This document shows, in pieces, positions 24,476 through 37,650 of a stretch of DNA of 64,000 nucleotides. The stretch is from Salvator merianae. Taxonomy: Eukaryota > Chordata > Lepidosauria > Squamata > Teiidae. A model generated the notes under the pieces. That model had not been told where the DNA came from and did not search any database. It was given only the letters and a program-made list of their open reading frames with translations. Each line of letters opens with the position of its first letter. Within the stretch, counting starts at the first letter, position 1. The stretch covers positions 1,967,607 through 2,031,606 of the forward strand of contig QVOM02000102.1 in assembly GCA_003586115.2 (NCBI GenBank), in the 5' to 3' direction. Made by a program: the position numbers and the translations under genes.

Positions 24476-25085
24476 AAAACATAAGAACATAAGGGGACCC
24501 TTGCTGGATCAGGCCACGGCCCATCTAGTCCAGCATTCTGTTTCACACAGTGGCCCACCAATTGCTTTTGGGCATTCTCAAGCAGAATAAAAGACAGAAC
24601 CTTCACCTGCTCTTGACTCCCTGCAAATGGTTTTACAGACATCCTACATGTCTTTCCAACCTGGAGGCAGTACCTAGGCATCCAGTCTAGTAGCCATTGA
24701 TACACCTGACCTCCATGAATCTGTCCAGTCCTTTCTTAAAGCCATCCAGACTAATGGCTGTCACCACCTCTTCCAGTAATAAATTCCAAAGACCAATGAC
24801 CCTCTGGGTGAAAAATATTTCCCCTTGTTGGTCCTAACTCTCCTACCCATCAGCTTCAGAGAGTGCCCCCTAGTCCCAGTGTTTTATGATTGAGACAAAA
24901 ACATCTCTCTGTCCACCCTATCCATTTTATTTCAAATCAGGTCTCCTCTTAAATACTGCTTTTCAAGGCTGAAGAGGCCAAGGCCTCTTCGTAAAGAAGG
25001 TGTTCCAGTCCCTTGATCATTCTGGTTGCCCTTTTCTGCACCTTCTCCAGTTCCACAATATCCTTTCTGAGGTGAGGTGACCAGA
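24476..25085 (-). pseudogene. CR1-like LINE, ORF2 C-terminus and 3' end, fragment 2
   Basis: Longer copy of the fragment at 22.7 kb. In reverse translation one can follow GDLI-like, TRGHSLKLMGRRVRTNKGKY, FFTQRVIGLWN and the terminal DRFMEVRCINGY, the order typical of the CR1 reverse-transcriptase C-terminus (known pattern: RxNFF, LWN, a short link, then RLD). The tail is formed by cttatgttcttatg octamers on the minus strand. Only the last ~600 bp is present, as usual for 5'-truncated LINE insertions. Confidence 0.8.
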
Positions 25086-26232
25086 AGTCTGTTAATCAGT
25101 TTGCCTCTGAGTCATTTCTTGTCCTTTCTAAGCCAATTCACTTTTACAGAGAGAAGTAGAAGATTTTGCAATCTTTCTTGTATTTTTTTTTTAAAAGAAA
25201 AACTTAGGTTTGTCCTTTCCAATATGGATCCTGGTGTGCCAAGATGAATACAGGTCTAGATACAGAGGTCCAGGCTCTCTGGTCCAATTTCCTGTACCTG
25301 CAACCCTTGTGCCAATTGTATTTTATGGTATTTATGTACATTTCTTTGACCAGAGGTGTTCGTACCTTGGCAGAGCCCTGCCTTTTGGTGGCACAGCACT
25401 CTAAAGTCTTGTGATTGTGGGTAATATAGCTATACTAGGGAACCTCGGGACAGTGTTGAGAATACTCTATCAAGATCAGTTCATAATTTCAAATAGGAAA
25501 CAAAATTATCTAACTCTGCTGAATAAGGAACACCATAAGTGTCTGTTTGTCTATACATCCATTACAAAGATAATATTTTTGGTAATGAAATTCAAGGCAA
25601 GAATGTGATTCTACTTGATAAAACAACATATTTTATTCAGCTTATCCTCTCCACCTTAAAATGAATCCTTTGAACAAAACCAATAACTGTGAATTTTGGT
25701 TTTTTATGCTCCTTGGAAATATATTTGACATGAAACTATCAGGAACATCTTGTGATTGTACTGAGGATGCGCTGACTGCTAAAAAAAAATAGGGCTGATG
25801 GTCAGAAACTACAATTTTTGCTTCTTTGTCCCTCTGGTTCATAATGCGACCTGAACTTTGCTTAGTTCTTAGCTGGTGACAGTGCAGATTGGTACTAGTA
25901 TAGTGAAGAGCCAAGTAGTTAAAAAGGAGGTGGTACTAAGGTTTAGAATAGGTAAAGTGATATATAAGACTGCAATTCCATACAAGCCTATGCAAACCTT
26001 GGAACATAGTGGATTATGCATACATAGACCAACCCTGAAGGATAAAGAGTAAATGGATTCATACTCTGAGCAACTGGATATGTTGAGTCTCTGCCTATTT
26101 TACTTTAGGAGCCATTCACCCCAATTCTTAATTAAAGTAATTTAAGTAAGACTGAAATTCTGTGCAAACTTACCTGGCAGTAATATTTAATGGATTAAGT
26201 AAAGCTTATTTTTGACTCTGATGCTGGGAAAG
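25086..26232. other. Unassigned non-coding stretch
   Basis: No recognisable gene or repeat unit. Ordinary AT-rich sequence. Confidence 0.4.
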
Positions 26233-26235
26233 ATT

Positions 26236-26852
26236 GGGCCTTTTCGCACTGAGCTCGGTAGACCATTCCCAGTAGTTGGCTTTGAACCGGAGAGGTTGGA
26301 GAACGCTCGGTGCCATTCGCACTCCCGGTCAGAGGAACGGACCTGAAGCCGACCAGCAGAGGGAACAGTGCGAATGGCAGCCGCTAGTTCAGTACTGCAC
26401 TCCGTACCATCATACCCCGCTTCGTAGCATCGTACTCCGCTTCATAATCAGAGGGCTCGTTACGAAGCTGGCTTCGTAACGGCAGGTAGACTGCCATGCC
26501 AAAAGGGCTATCCTGGGTGCGCAGCTTCGCACTGGGTACAGAGCATCGCACCGGGTATGAAAACTTTGCACCCGGGTGTGAAACCTTTGCACCCCGCATG
26601 CGCAGCCACGCAAGCCACGCCCGGCCGCCATTTCAAATGCGGACGGGAGTGCGAAAGCACCATGCCCGATCTTCGCTCTATCGCGCAGGTCGGGATGAAG
26701 ACAAGCTTTTACTTGTCTTGCCTTGCCCAACATCAGGTTCGAATTGGGTACGATGTGGTTTGGATCGGGTGAGGCGCATGCCCGCGGCAGTGCGAACGCT
26801 CCGTTCTAGCGAGCGGACAAGAACGTTCCACCGCTGCAGTGCGAACAGGCCC
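26236..26852. mobile_element. CpG-rich GGCC-ended element, copy 8
   Basis: A 617-bp block beginning GGGCCTTTTCGCACTGAGC and ending GCAGTGCGAACAGGCCC, flanked by att on both sides (26233-26235, 26853-26855). The ends resemble those of the foldback family at 1.46, 11.4 and 50.4 kb, but the interior is different and rich in CpG (cgaacgctccg, cccgcggcagtgcgaac, gccacgcccggccgcc), unlike the CpG-poor surroundings. This suggests recent insertion or low methylation. The frames of 60-126 codons inside have no known domain. Confidence 0.7.
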
Positions 26853-28390
26853 ATTGAATACAAAAGGAGAAGCTGATGGCAGAGGATGAGTTGGATATAA
26901 AGTGTTATGGAAGCAACACACATGAGCTTGGGCAAACTCTGGACGCAGTGGAGGGCAGAAGGGCTTGATGTACTGTGGTCCATGGACTCATGGATAGTCA
27001 GATGTGACTCAATGGCTGAACAACTTTTGATAGTACAACTCTGTCAATGCCCTATCTTAAGACAGATCTTGTGATTTTAATATTATTTCAGCTTTTCCTT
27101 CCTTGTTCCCACCTCCAGTTTTTTTTTGTGTGTATTATACTCATTAATGAAAATTTTAGGAAATCTTTAGAGTTTGATGACTATCCTGCCATTTTTACTA
27201 GTATTAATGAAAGCACTGTATTCTTACAGATTTTTGACATATTTCTAATGGGCAATCAGGGCTGTGTACACATCAGGCATAACTGTTGAGACAAGATAGC
27301 TTATATATAAATCAAATTATTTCAGATAAGAATGAGACAAAATATAACAATGAAAGGGTAGACAGCCCTGCATCTTGTAGTAAACAATATGACCTTTTAA
27401 AAATACATTAGATTTGATATGTGACGAGTGGTGCCTCTATGTCTCCAAGCGGAAAAAGGAATGGTGCTCAAGGTGGATAATTAAACTGACAGCAGAGTAG
27501 CTGAGAAGATGCTGTGAAACTTTTATGTCAACTTCAATGTAGGGAGTCAATGGGGAAATTCTGTTTCCAAGGACACTTTTTAATGGAAATCAGTGTGTGG
27601 CCTTGACGACAGACTGAAATCTCTGAGGAAGCTGTTGTGGTGCATCTTAGCATCTAAGACAGTAGAGTAGTCTTCTGAGAGTAGAGGAAGTCTTCTGAGA
27701 AATATATGCAAATTGTCTTCAAAGAAATACTTTTCCCTCAATATGAGGGAGGGAAAAATCACATACAGCATTTGATTCTTCTTATTCACACAGGAGTCAA
27801 GGAATATTTTGAGAACTTCAGCTTGGCAAACATCAACTCTGTCCTGGTCCAACTCACAGAGAGTCTAATTAAGGAAGATGGTCAAGCCAGCCTGACTTCT
27901 GGAGGGAAGAGGAACATCTGTAGCTCAATACAAGCTCATAAAACTATGCAGAATGGTTTATTAGTAAGAAGCAAACTCATCCATGTGGGGAAACATTTTA
28001 AATAACTTTTGCCCCCTTTGGATCTGCAGGTCCCTATTCCAGGACATAATCTGGAATAAGGCTCAGGGCAGATAGGGCCTTCGTTAGAATTCACTGTAGG
28101 AGGATTTTTCATAAATATAATTTTTGCATAGTTTTGCACTGAAGGGGAAAACTTATATAGGATGGGATTGTCTTAGGCAAGTAATTGCTAGCTATGGAAA
28201 GCAATTCTCCACAATATGATTTGTATAAATTGATGGTTTCCCAAAATGAAGTCATCAGATTATTCAAGGGACAGCTATATAGTTCATCTGGCTCTTATGC
28301 AGGGGTCAGAGCTGTAACATGCACAACCCACTTAGCATTGAGTTATAATACCCAGGAAAAGAATGATTAGGTTATTTTTAGTCTCCATCT
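26853..28390. other. Unassigned stretch with a possible type 2 end
   Basis: Mostly featureless. Around 28030-28080 the words caggtccctattccagg and aatctggaataaggc match one arm of the foldback elements at 29.9 and 48.2 kb, so a half copy may be present. Confidence 0.4.
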
Positions 28391-28707
28391 AGACGGCCAA
28401 AACACATGGTGTTCTGGGCACCTGGGTGAATAGGCAAATTCTTCCAACTCCTTTCAACTGCTCTTGGGAGAGTGACAAAGGTGGACACCACACCCACTCA
28501 CAGTACTGCACCTGGAAGGGGTGCAAATGTTGTCTGGGAGCAATCCAGCTGCTCCCAGTCAAGCTGTGGAGAACATTTTTGTTGCCCACAGCTAGTTGGC
28601 TTCAGGAGTGACTGGGAGTGCTCTGGGATGTGGCAATGATGGCTTGTAGATGTACTTATCCAGTGAGTGACCAATCACTCACTACAAGGTAAGTGCAAAC
28701 AGGTTTT
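28391..28707 (-). mobile_element. GGCC-ended foldback MITE fragment, copy 4
   Basis: Minus-oriented relative of the 11.4-kb element: gagcaatccagctgctcccagtc, split by small changes, and gtggagaacatttttgttgcccacagctag, match its middle. The right side, ccagtgagtgaccaatcactcac, still forms the subterminal hairpin before gtgcaaacagg. The left end is not clear. About 315 bp. Confidence 0.6.
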
Positions 28708-29875
28708 CAGTTACCATTATCTCTCCTACTCTGTCCTTTGGTACAACTTCCTTTTAATCGCCTTTCTTTTCACCTTACCAGCTCTAATGGGCACCAACTA
28801 GCATCGTTTCTCAGACATGCTCAACAAGCCACTCTTCCTGCATTTACCATAGACATTAACTATGCCTACATACACAGGATACAGTTGGATGAAAATGTTT
28901 TAATTCTCGTTTTATGTATGCTATTCATACAGAGCCAAAAATGCACGTCCCTACTTTAATTTGGCAGCCCTTCAAACATAATTGAGGCCAAATTTGGCTC
29001 GAACAGTATGAAATGCATCATTCTGAACTTCATTTTTTTTTCTTCAAGAGTTGTCTCAGCTGGTGTCAGACTGCAAGTAGACTTACTTTTCCTCCACAGA
29101 GAAATACAGATTTACTTGGTTTCTTGCAGCAAAACAAGCTAACAGTAAAGAGGAGTATTTGTGCAGTTACTCACTTTGCAGCTACTCACTTTGCACTTCT
29201 GCTTCCCAAAATATGAAGACCCTGCCCTGATCCTCTTGTCCTTAATAATGATAGATTAAATTTCAGCAGTAGGCAACTGAAATCATGGGACAGTTTTACA
29301 CCAAGCTGTTGTCTGCTGGGGTTAAGGTTGCCTTCATAACTTGGTGGCATAGGGTGTGCCAAGGTAGAGACACACTCCCACTCTTGGGGCAGGACATAGG
29401 ACATTCCAGTGGGATAGAGCTTGGGAGTTGTCATCTCTGAAGATGAAGGTCCCTCCATGCACCTTTGCTAGGTGCAGTAGCTGCACAGTAAGTGTGTGGC
29501 AGCGAGAGTGATTGAGGACAGCAGCACCTTCGCAGCTGATTTCCCCACTCTTAAGCAAAGGTGCTTCAGAGAATGTTTGTTGGTTCTCCAGTGCCCTTCT
29601 CAGAATGCTTTATGGTGGCAGGGACCCCAGACATTTCACTGTTTTGCCCCGGAGGCTTCCTGGGGGTGTCTGCAGCTATAGTATGGATGCTCCCTAAAAC
29701 TGCATCAGCACACATTAAAGAAGTGACTTGAAAGTGATTAGAGGTGGCAGCATGTGGACACTATTGTTCTCATCCCTTTAAAAGTGAATTCTCTAGCCTT
29801 TAATGTGGATTAGTGGCACTATCACCTCTAAGCCGCTTTCACATCACTTTCTATTATTGTGCAGGCTGAGACTGT
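28708..29875. other. Unassigned non-coding stretch
   Basis: No gene recognised. A segment at 29.70-29.86 kb has an imperfect inverted pair around agaggtgg and ccacctct-type words that resembles text near 42.25 kb, perhaps another small repeat. Confidence 0.35.
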
Positions 29876-30055
29876 GGTCCTTTCTGCACTTGGTCTTATT
29901 GTGGATTATATCTCAGAATAGGGACCTGCCACCTGCATGCTAGTGCAGACTGTGGTAGACCCTGGGCAAGAGCTTTCATAGTTTGCACTAGCATGTGCAT
30001 AGCAGGTCCCTATTCTGGGATATAATCCACAATAAGACCAAATGCAGAAAGGGCC
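29876..30055. mobile_element. Short palindromic GGCC-type foldback (type 2 short), copy 1
   Basis: A 180-bp element that is almost entirely inverted repeat. The left arm, 29876-29930, reads ggtcctttctgcacttgg then tcttattgtggattata and ends gggacctgcc; the right arm, 30001-30055, is its inverse, ending gcagaaagggcc. The flanks tgt and tgc differ by one base. The loop has ctagtgcagactgtgg, also found in the 48.2-kb copy. Confidence 0.75.
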
Positions 30056-31194
30056 TGCATATCCACTTGGGCAGATGCAGCTCACTAATGGGGTGACTTA
30101 TGTGAAGTGCGCTTGGACTACCTCTGTGGCAAGAGGTATGGAGAGGCACAGCAAAAATACGTATTAAATTTCCTTGCCCCCAAAGGTGTTTCCTGTCCCT
30201 TCTATTTAGGGGCAAGAAATGCCTTGCAGGCACAAATTAGTAGGGGCATGTTTTCATGCCAGAACAAAAATGGCTGACTTTCTGGACCATTTCCTGCCCA
30301 GAGCAAACCCCCCATTTCCCTGGAACCTAAAACCTGCACCTGTAGAACTTATGGAATTTCATCTGGATACTTATTGTCCTTTGTGATGGTGTCAAGGTCT
30401 CTGCGTGGTGCTGAAATGGCACCATGGAAATGCTTGTTGCCTATCCTTGTACCCACTGAGCAAACATCTTGTCTCAGAGGGGAAGAAAGTATTGATCACT
30501 GTGCTTTCTAGGCAAAGCAGAAGTACACTGACAGTGCTTTTTTCTGCTCTGCCAATCTGCTACCGCTGCACTCACTGTGGGGGCCTATCTGGAAATGCTT
30601 CCAAGGGTCTGAACAGCATACCCCTGTTTTGGATGGTGGACGACTTCCACAGTCACTTATTGTGCTTTTGGAAACAGTGCCAGGCAGAAAAATTAAAGCT
30701 GCAGAACAAAAGTTTGCTGGCTTTAATATTTGTGCTGCTCTGGACAGGGGGAAGTGTACAAACAGTAAACTTGCTATTTTTATTGCCAGAGCAAGTGCTT
30801 CAGCCACAGCAGCATCAGAAGTCTCCGTGATGGAAATGCTGCTGGTGGCATGTGTGTGGAGTTGCTGAAGAAGACCCTCAATTGCAGCATCTTCCTAATT
30901 CCTAAGCAGGCTTCCTTCACTGCTGTTTTGAACCATATAGTAGCAGGAGATAGGGTAGTGAGTGTTGAATAGCTACATTCTTAACATTGCATATGGCTCC
31001 TTTAGTATCCAAGCATACAGCCATTTACACTTTTGTTGCAGTTAGCAGGTGGCAACACAGCTGGAAAGACAGTATTACATGTGTGTTCATTGTCACTTTT
31101 TACAGATTTAAATGAAACAGCAGCCTATTTATAATTCAATTAGGTATCCAATTCTTAGTTGACATTTCCAAAGTGTAAGATACAGTTCTTAAGA
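30056..31194. other. Unassigned non-coding stretch
   Basis: No recognisable domain in frames up to 141 codons at 30.4-30.83 kb. Could include an old repeat, but no partner is present in the window. Confidence 0.35.
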
Positions 31195-31202
31195 ATCAGC
31201 AC

Positions 31203-32140
<938 letters not shown>

Positions 32141-32148
32141 ATCAGCAC

Positions 32149-34107
32149 ACTTATTTTGGCAAATAAACACTTGGCTGTTTTGATTCATATAATTTGGCAA
32201 AGATATATTGCCTCTTCTCCTTGTTAATACTGACTAGCTGACAGGTCAGAGGTTCATCTAAACTATCTTAACTTGTATTGCATAATCAGCATGCAATAAC
32301 CTCCAGATGGTTAAAAGACATGATTCTGAAAAGTAACTGAATAATACATTTATTTGATAAGATCAATTCCATGTTATCTCTTTCTCCAGCTGTCTTTCCC
32401 AAGCTTGTCACCCTGTGGCTCCACACGACTTCCTATTTCTCCCTCAAGTCACACTTGACATTCCTCCCAGCTTGAGACTACTTTTTAACAGGAATTTTAA
32501 TTTCAATATATTAAATGTTTATGAATTTCAGTGATAAAATCCTTATGAGTTATTTAGCATGCATGCTTGAGCATTTAAAATTGCTTATTCTTGTCTGTGT
32601 CTGTGTCATCTGCAGTGAAACTGGCTTCACATATACATGGCGTATTTAGGATAGTATTTTAAAGGGCCTGTTTTCATTCTTATAGTGATCAGGAAGCAAT
32701 TCAGAGGGAATATATTTTGGAAAACATTAAATAGGTGCTCTAAAGAGTCATTCATAGCCACAATTTTTCAGATTTGATTAGCAATATAATTCATATTGAA
32801 TTTCTGTGTTATGTTTTCAGTATGACTCATGAAATTTGTCACACTTGAACAGAATGACAGGAGCTAGCTAGCCACAAATTAGATTAAGGCAGCATCTAAT
32901 CTAAGCTGCAGAGTCACAATGAGGTGCTGAGATGACTCATCAGAACACTATTGGAATGCTGCAACAGTGGAGCACTGCTGTAGCTGCCCAAAAATGCAGA
33001 CAGTTTTGCCACAGAAGACTACAACCATAGTTGGAAGTCTGCTACAGTCTGGGTCCCTGTGTGCAATTCCAACCATGATTCCAGTCATCAAGGTGCCTCC
33101 TCACCCATCCATGCATCCAGAGAGGAGTGAGGAGGCAACTGTGCCAGTGAGAGAGATCTACAAGTATTTTCTCTTACCTTCCATTTCAGTTACTCTAATG
33201 GTGGGCTGAGGAAACTCAGGAACTGAAACAGGGCAGAAACATTTGAAATACTGCCTGAAACAGCTGCATGGATGCAGCCTAAATTTCTTACCTCCAACCA
33301 ATTCCGAAGTACTTAAACCCCCCCACATAGCTAGGATTACTTATCTTTGAAAGAAGAAATGTAACGGTAGCATTAAACATTAATGCTATACTAGTATGGT
33401 AATATAGTTGCTTTGCTTTATTTACGGAATGATTGAGAGATCAAGACTGAGTCCTGTTGAATCCAATGTAGGCAAGATCCTCATAGGACCTTTAAGACAC
33501 CATAGGACTGAACTGATAGCAGTGTAGATCTTTAAATCTCTGTAAGACTATGTCTCCTTTACACAGCACAGGAACCTTAACCAGCTCCAATGCTGCATAA
33601 TGGAGACACACCTTAAAGTAGACTCAGACAGAAAGGAAGAGTCAGTTGGGAATGTTACAAGACATGGCCGATTGCCCACTTTATTTTAGGCTTATCTGGA
33701 TAGGTTGCTGGAGTTCAGTGCTTTGACAGACCATCTGGATGGCAAAAATGAGGTGTGCACATTTTCTCATCTGCCTGTACTGCTCATGATTTGAGGCAAT
33801 AAAGAAAAATATGAAACATATTCTCTTGCAAGCTGATTTTTTTTTCTCAGTTAAATATTGGTCTCAGTGTCTGCTAAGGGGTACAAAAGTGAATACAAAA
33901 AGTGTTTTTTTGGGGGGTAGGGGGCTATATTCTTGTAACAAATGTCTAAATTTTGGAACTTATTTGTAGAAACTTCTTGGTATAACAGATGATTTCCTCC
34001 TGTTTTCACTTGGAAGTAGGCAAGTGAAATTTATATTTAGAGAATGGTGTTTGAGATTCCTTTATTTTTGATACAGTCCCGATTCCAATTTTACAAGGAC
34101 TGCAAAT
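32149..34107. other. Unassigned non-coding stretch
   Basis: Nearly 2 kb of AT-rich sequence with no recognised gene or repeat. Confidence 0.4.
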
Positions 34108-34387
34108 TTACTTTACTTTAATTTCAATTTCTACCCCGCCCTATACCGAGAGGACCCAGGGTGGCTTACAAAATGCACTAAAAAACTATCACATTAAAAC
34201 ACCATAAAAATGTTATAAAACAGCATAAAACACACAAACAGCATTACAAAACTTATAAAACTATACAATAAAAAATATAAAAACGTTATAGAAACATTAT
34301 AAAAAATATTACATGGACCCCACCACAGCCCACCCTCATCCAATGATAACAGCAGTCCAGCAGCAAAGAGGGGGGCTTCTCAGAGGG

Positions 34388-34993
34388 TCAAGGGCCATAT
34401 GCCAGGCCAAAGAGAAAGGTCTTTACCAGGCATCGAAACCCAAACAGGGATGCCGCCTGGCAAATCTCAGTAGGGAGGCTGTTCCACAACCTGGGGGCAG
34501 CCATAGAGAAAATCCTCCCCCTCCCCCCCACCCCCCACACTAATGCAGGGGAAGGGACCACCAGGAGAGACTCCCCCTGTGATCTCAGTGTGTGGAAAGG
34601 CACATATGCGTGGAGGCACTCCTTCAGGCAGGAAAGGTCCAAACCATTTAGGGCTTTATAGACTAAAGTCAACACTTTGAATTGAGCTTGGAAACGTATT
34701 GGAAGCAGGTAAAGACTTTTCAGAACCGGTGAGATATGCACACGGCCTGGTTGTCCTGACAGCAGACGAGCTGCTGCATTCTGCATTAGCTCCAGTTTCC
34801 GGACCATCTTCAAAGGTAGCCCCATGTAGAGTGCATTCAAACAGGAGGTTACCAGGGCATGCAGAACTGTGGCCAGGACCCCTGCATCCAAATACGGACG
34901 AAGCTGCCGAACCAGTCGGAGGTTCTGGTAGGCACCCCTGGCCACCGCTGACACATGTAATTCAAGGGACAGCGATGAATACAGGAGGACCCC
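34388..34993 (-). pseudogene. L2 ORF2 C-terminal region
   Basis: Open for 188 codons. It carries VLLYSSLSLELHVSAV, LRPYLDAGVLATVLHALVT, MGLPLKMVRKLELMQNAAA, RLLSG, HISPVLKSLYLLPIRF, FKVLTLVYKALNGL and the end block APRLWNSLPTEI. These are the usual C-terminal blocks of L2 and related LINEs; their function is not well defined. The frame differs from that of the reverse transcriptase upstream. The 3' untranslated segment follows down to 34108. Confidence 0.85.
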
Positions 34994-35117
34994 CAGGTCT
35001 CACACCTGGTCCCTTAGGGGAAGAACATTCCCATCCAGCGCTGGGTGTCCTGAGATGACCAGAACACAGGGGCTCTGAACCCACAGAACATCTGTTTTGT
35101 CTGGATTCAGTTGGACT

Positions 35118-35720
35118 TTATTGGTCCTCATCCAGCCCAACACCGCCCAGACAGGAGTCCAGCACAGAGAGTGCCTCACCTGACTCTGCTGGAATTGAGA
35201 GGTGGAGCTGGGTGTCATCTGCATATTGATAGCACCCAACCCCAAACTCCCTAATGACCTTCCCAAGTGGCTGCATGTAGATGTTAAACAGTAGTGGGGA
35301 CAACCCTGAGCCCTGGGGAACCCCGCAAGGGGCTTCCCATGGCTGTGAGTGCTGGCCACCTACCGCCACTCTCTGACACCTCCCCCAGAGAAAGGACTGA
35401 AGCCACTGCAGGACAGTGCCCTGAAGACCCAGCCCCCAAAGTCATTCCAGGAGAATACCATGGTCAATGGTATCAAATGCAGCTGATAGGTCCAGGGGAA
35501 CGTACAAGGAGGCATGCTCTCTGTCCCTCTCTCGAAGTAGATCATCCATCAGGGTGACCAAGGCAGTTTCTGTGGTGTAGCCCCACCTGAAACCAGATTG
35601 AAATGGGTCTAGATAATCAGTATCCTCCAGGAACGTCTGCAGTTGCCTCCCCACCACCGTCTCCAAGATCTTGCCCAGGAAAGAGACGCTAGCTACTGGG
35701 TGATAGTTGCTTGGCACTGT
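35118..35720 (-). pseudogene. L2 ORF2 reverse transcriptase domain (one stop)
   Basis: Copies the LINE RNA into DNA. Motifs visible: SNYHPVASVSFLGKILE, LDPFQSGFRWGYTTETAL, the first aspartate motif LDLSAAFDTIDHGILLE, then one in-frame TGA at 35441-35439 where R (CGA) would be expected, then GVPQGSGLSPLLFNIYM and the catalytic YADD in YQYADDTQLHLS. A frameshift near 35150 moves the continuation (KVQLNPDKTDVLWV) to another frame. The TGA is probably a deaminated CpG. Motif spacing is normal for the L2 clade. Confidence 0.9.
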
Positions 35721-36539
35721 GGGGTCGAGGGAAGGCTTCTTAAGGAGGGGGAGACCACTTCCTCTTTAAGGGACGCCCTCCCCCAGCGACGCATTGACAA
35801 CGCTCAAGACCCGCTCAGCCATCCCTCCCCGGCTAGATTTAATGGCCATGACAGGCAAGGGTCTAGGAGGCAGGTGGTAGGCCACATTCCTGCAAGCAGC
35901 CTGTCCACATCCTCAAACTGCAACAACTCAAACTGATCCATCAAAAACTGACAAGCCGGAGCCCTGGACACCTCCACAGTTCAAGTGCGTTATCCAATCC
36001 CAAGCGAATCTGAGCGACTTCGTCCGTAAAGTGCCTCATAAAAATGTCACTGCAGATATCCGGGGTCAGTTCAGCCTCCGCCCCCTATCAGACGACACCA
36101 GGTTTTTCACTACCTGGAAAAGCTTTGTGGGATGGCTACTTTGCAGATGTGATGGAAGTGGAGAAGTAAGCTTTCTTCGCCACCTTCACAGCCACATGGT
36201 AGACTCGATAATGAGCTCTAAGCCATGTCCGGTCAGGTCCACTCCGAGATTGTAACCACTGACACTCCAGTCGTTGCCCCTCCTGTTTCATCACTCTTAG
36301 GTCCCCATTAAACCATGGAGGCCCTTGAGCTCTACTGGCTGGGCGAGGATGCTCAGGAGAGAGACCAGGGCTTCCACAGAGAGACCAGGGCTTCAACAGG
36401 ATGCCCATGACATCCAGAAAATCCTCTAGAGCATTCAGTAATCCTTCAGATTCCATCTTGCTCCGTGGGCGGGCCATTACAATCTGGCCCACACCCCTGT
36501 GGTGGACAGGAGTGACTGATAGCCCAAACTTCACCAGGT

Positions 36540-37258
36540 GATGATCTGTCCATGACACGGGGCAAACCTCCAAACCTCCAGTTAACAAAACATTCCCCCA
36601 GTAGCAAACATGAGGTCAAGAGTATGTCCTGCTATGTGTGTTGGGCCAGAGACAAACTGTGAAAGCCCCATGGTTGACATGGATCCTATGAGGTCCTGGG
36701 CTAGTTTATCAGATGTGTCCTCGAGGTGGAAGTTGAAATCCCCCAAGACCACTGTCTGGGGACATTCCAACACCAATCCCAAGACCAACTTCACCAGCCC
36801 AGACAGGGAGGAGGCTTGACAGCAGGGTGCACAGTATACCAGCAACACTCCCAACTTTTCTCTGTCACCCAAGACCAAGCACAGACATTCGACTCTGGGC
36901 ACTGGGTCGAAGGGGTGCCTGGTGAGCAAGATGGTATCCTTATGGATCACAGCCACCCTACCACCCCGCCCCACCAGCTGGACTGGTGCTGTACCTGATA
37001 ACCCAAGGGGCACAACTGGGTGAGCTCAGGCCCACCCAACTCCCCCATCCAGGTCTCTGTTATGCATGCTAGGTCAGCCTCCTCATCCATGATTAAATCA
37101 TGGATGAGAGCTCTCTTATTTTGGACTGACCTGGCATTTAGAAGCAGCACCACTAGACCAGTAGGCTGAATGACAGGCCTCCTGTCCCCCATCTGTTTGG
37201 GAGGCAGCCTATACCCCCTCTGGGATGACCCATTTTCTGCCACCCAGCACCATACCAA
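36540..37258 (-). pseudogene. L2 ORF2 endonuclease domain (broken)
   Basis: Encodes the apurinic/apyrimidinic-type endonuclease of the LINE, which nicks target DNA. In order: LLNARSVQNKRALIHDL with the conserved N, ACITETW with the catalytic E, then after a frameshift near 36970 GRGGRVAVIHKD, VLGDFNFHLED with the GDFN motif, and after another frame change near 36585 SWTDHHLVKF, corresponding to the family SDHH motif. Residue order agrees with L2/CR1-type endonucleases. At least two frame changes make it non-functional. Confidence 0.85.
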
Positions 37259-37388
37259 CCCCTACCCATAACTACTGGTATGCCCCAAGGCTTCCCACCG
37301 TCCCCTTCACCCAGGCACATGTCTCACCCCACCAGCCAATGCGCTCCCCTGCTACAAAATAGCTATGCAAAGCCTCTCCCCACTATGC

Positions 37389-37650
37389 TGCTGGCGGGTG
37401 CTCTCTTTCTCCCCTCTGCTGGAGCTGGAAGGTGAGGGGGTGTGGCCCAGCACAGAAGATGCGTTGGGAGTGGTAGGCTTCTGGTGTGGATGGTCACCGC
37501 CTGGTCACCACCCTAAATAGTGGCAGTGGCAGGTGCTCTTTCTCCCCCCTCTGCTGGAGTTGGCAGATGACAGGGTGAGGCCCAGCGCAGCAGGAGCGTT
37601 GGGAGCGGCGGGCTCCTGGCATGGATCTCTTCTCTTGGCGTGGCAGTGGG
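37389..37650 (-). repeat. Tandem monomers in the L2 5' region
   Basis: Two GC-rich units about 135 bp apart share ggtgctct(ct)ttctccc, ctctgctggag, ggcccagc(a/g)cag and gcgttgggag. A shorter word, gcagtggggcattgat, recurs at about 37643 and 37868. Tandem 5' monomers carry promoters in some LINE families; here only the position and repetition are seen. Confidence 0.7.

Noticed and set aside
28930..29000. Right terminus of a TAGGGATGTGCAC element (aaatgcacgtccctac near 28940)
   Set aside because: No corresponding left end or duplication was found; a chance match or an old fragment.
30405..30868. A 141-codon open frame as a coding exon
   Set aside because: No domain; overlapping open frames exist on both strands, which is common in GC-moderate non-coding DNA.
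37078..37106. A near-perfect palindrome (ctcatccatgatt/aatcatggatgag) as a regulatory site
   Set aside because: It is the coding sequence for the IHDLIMDE stretch of the L2 endonuclease; pairing is probably incidental.
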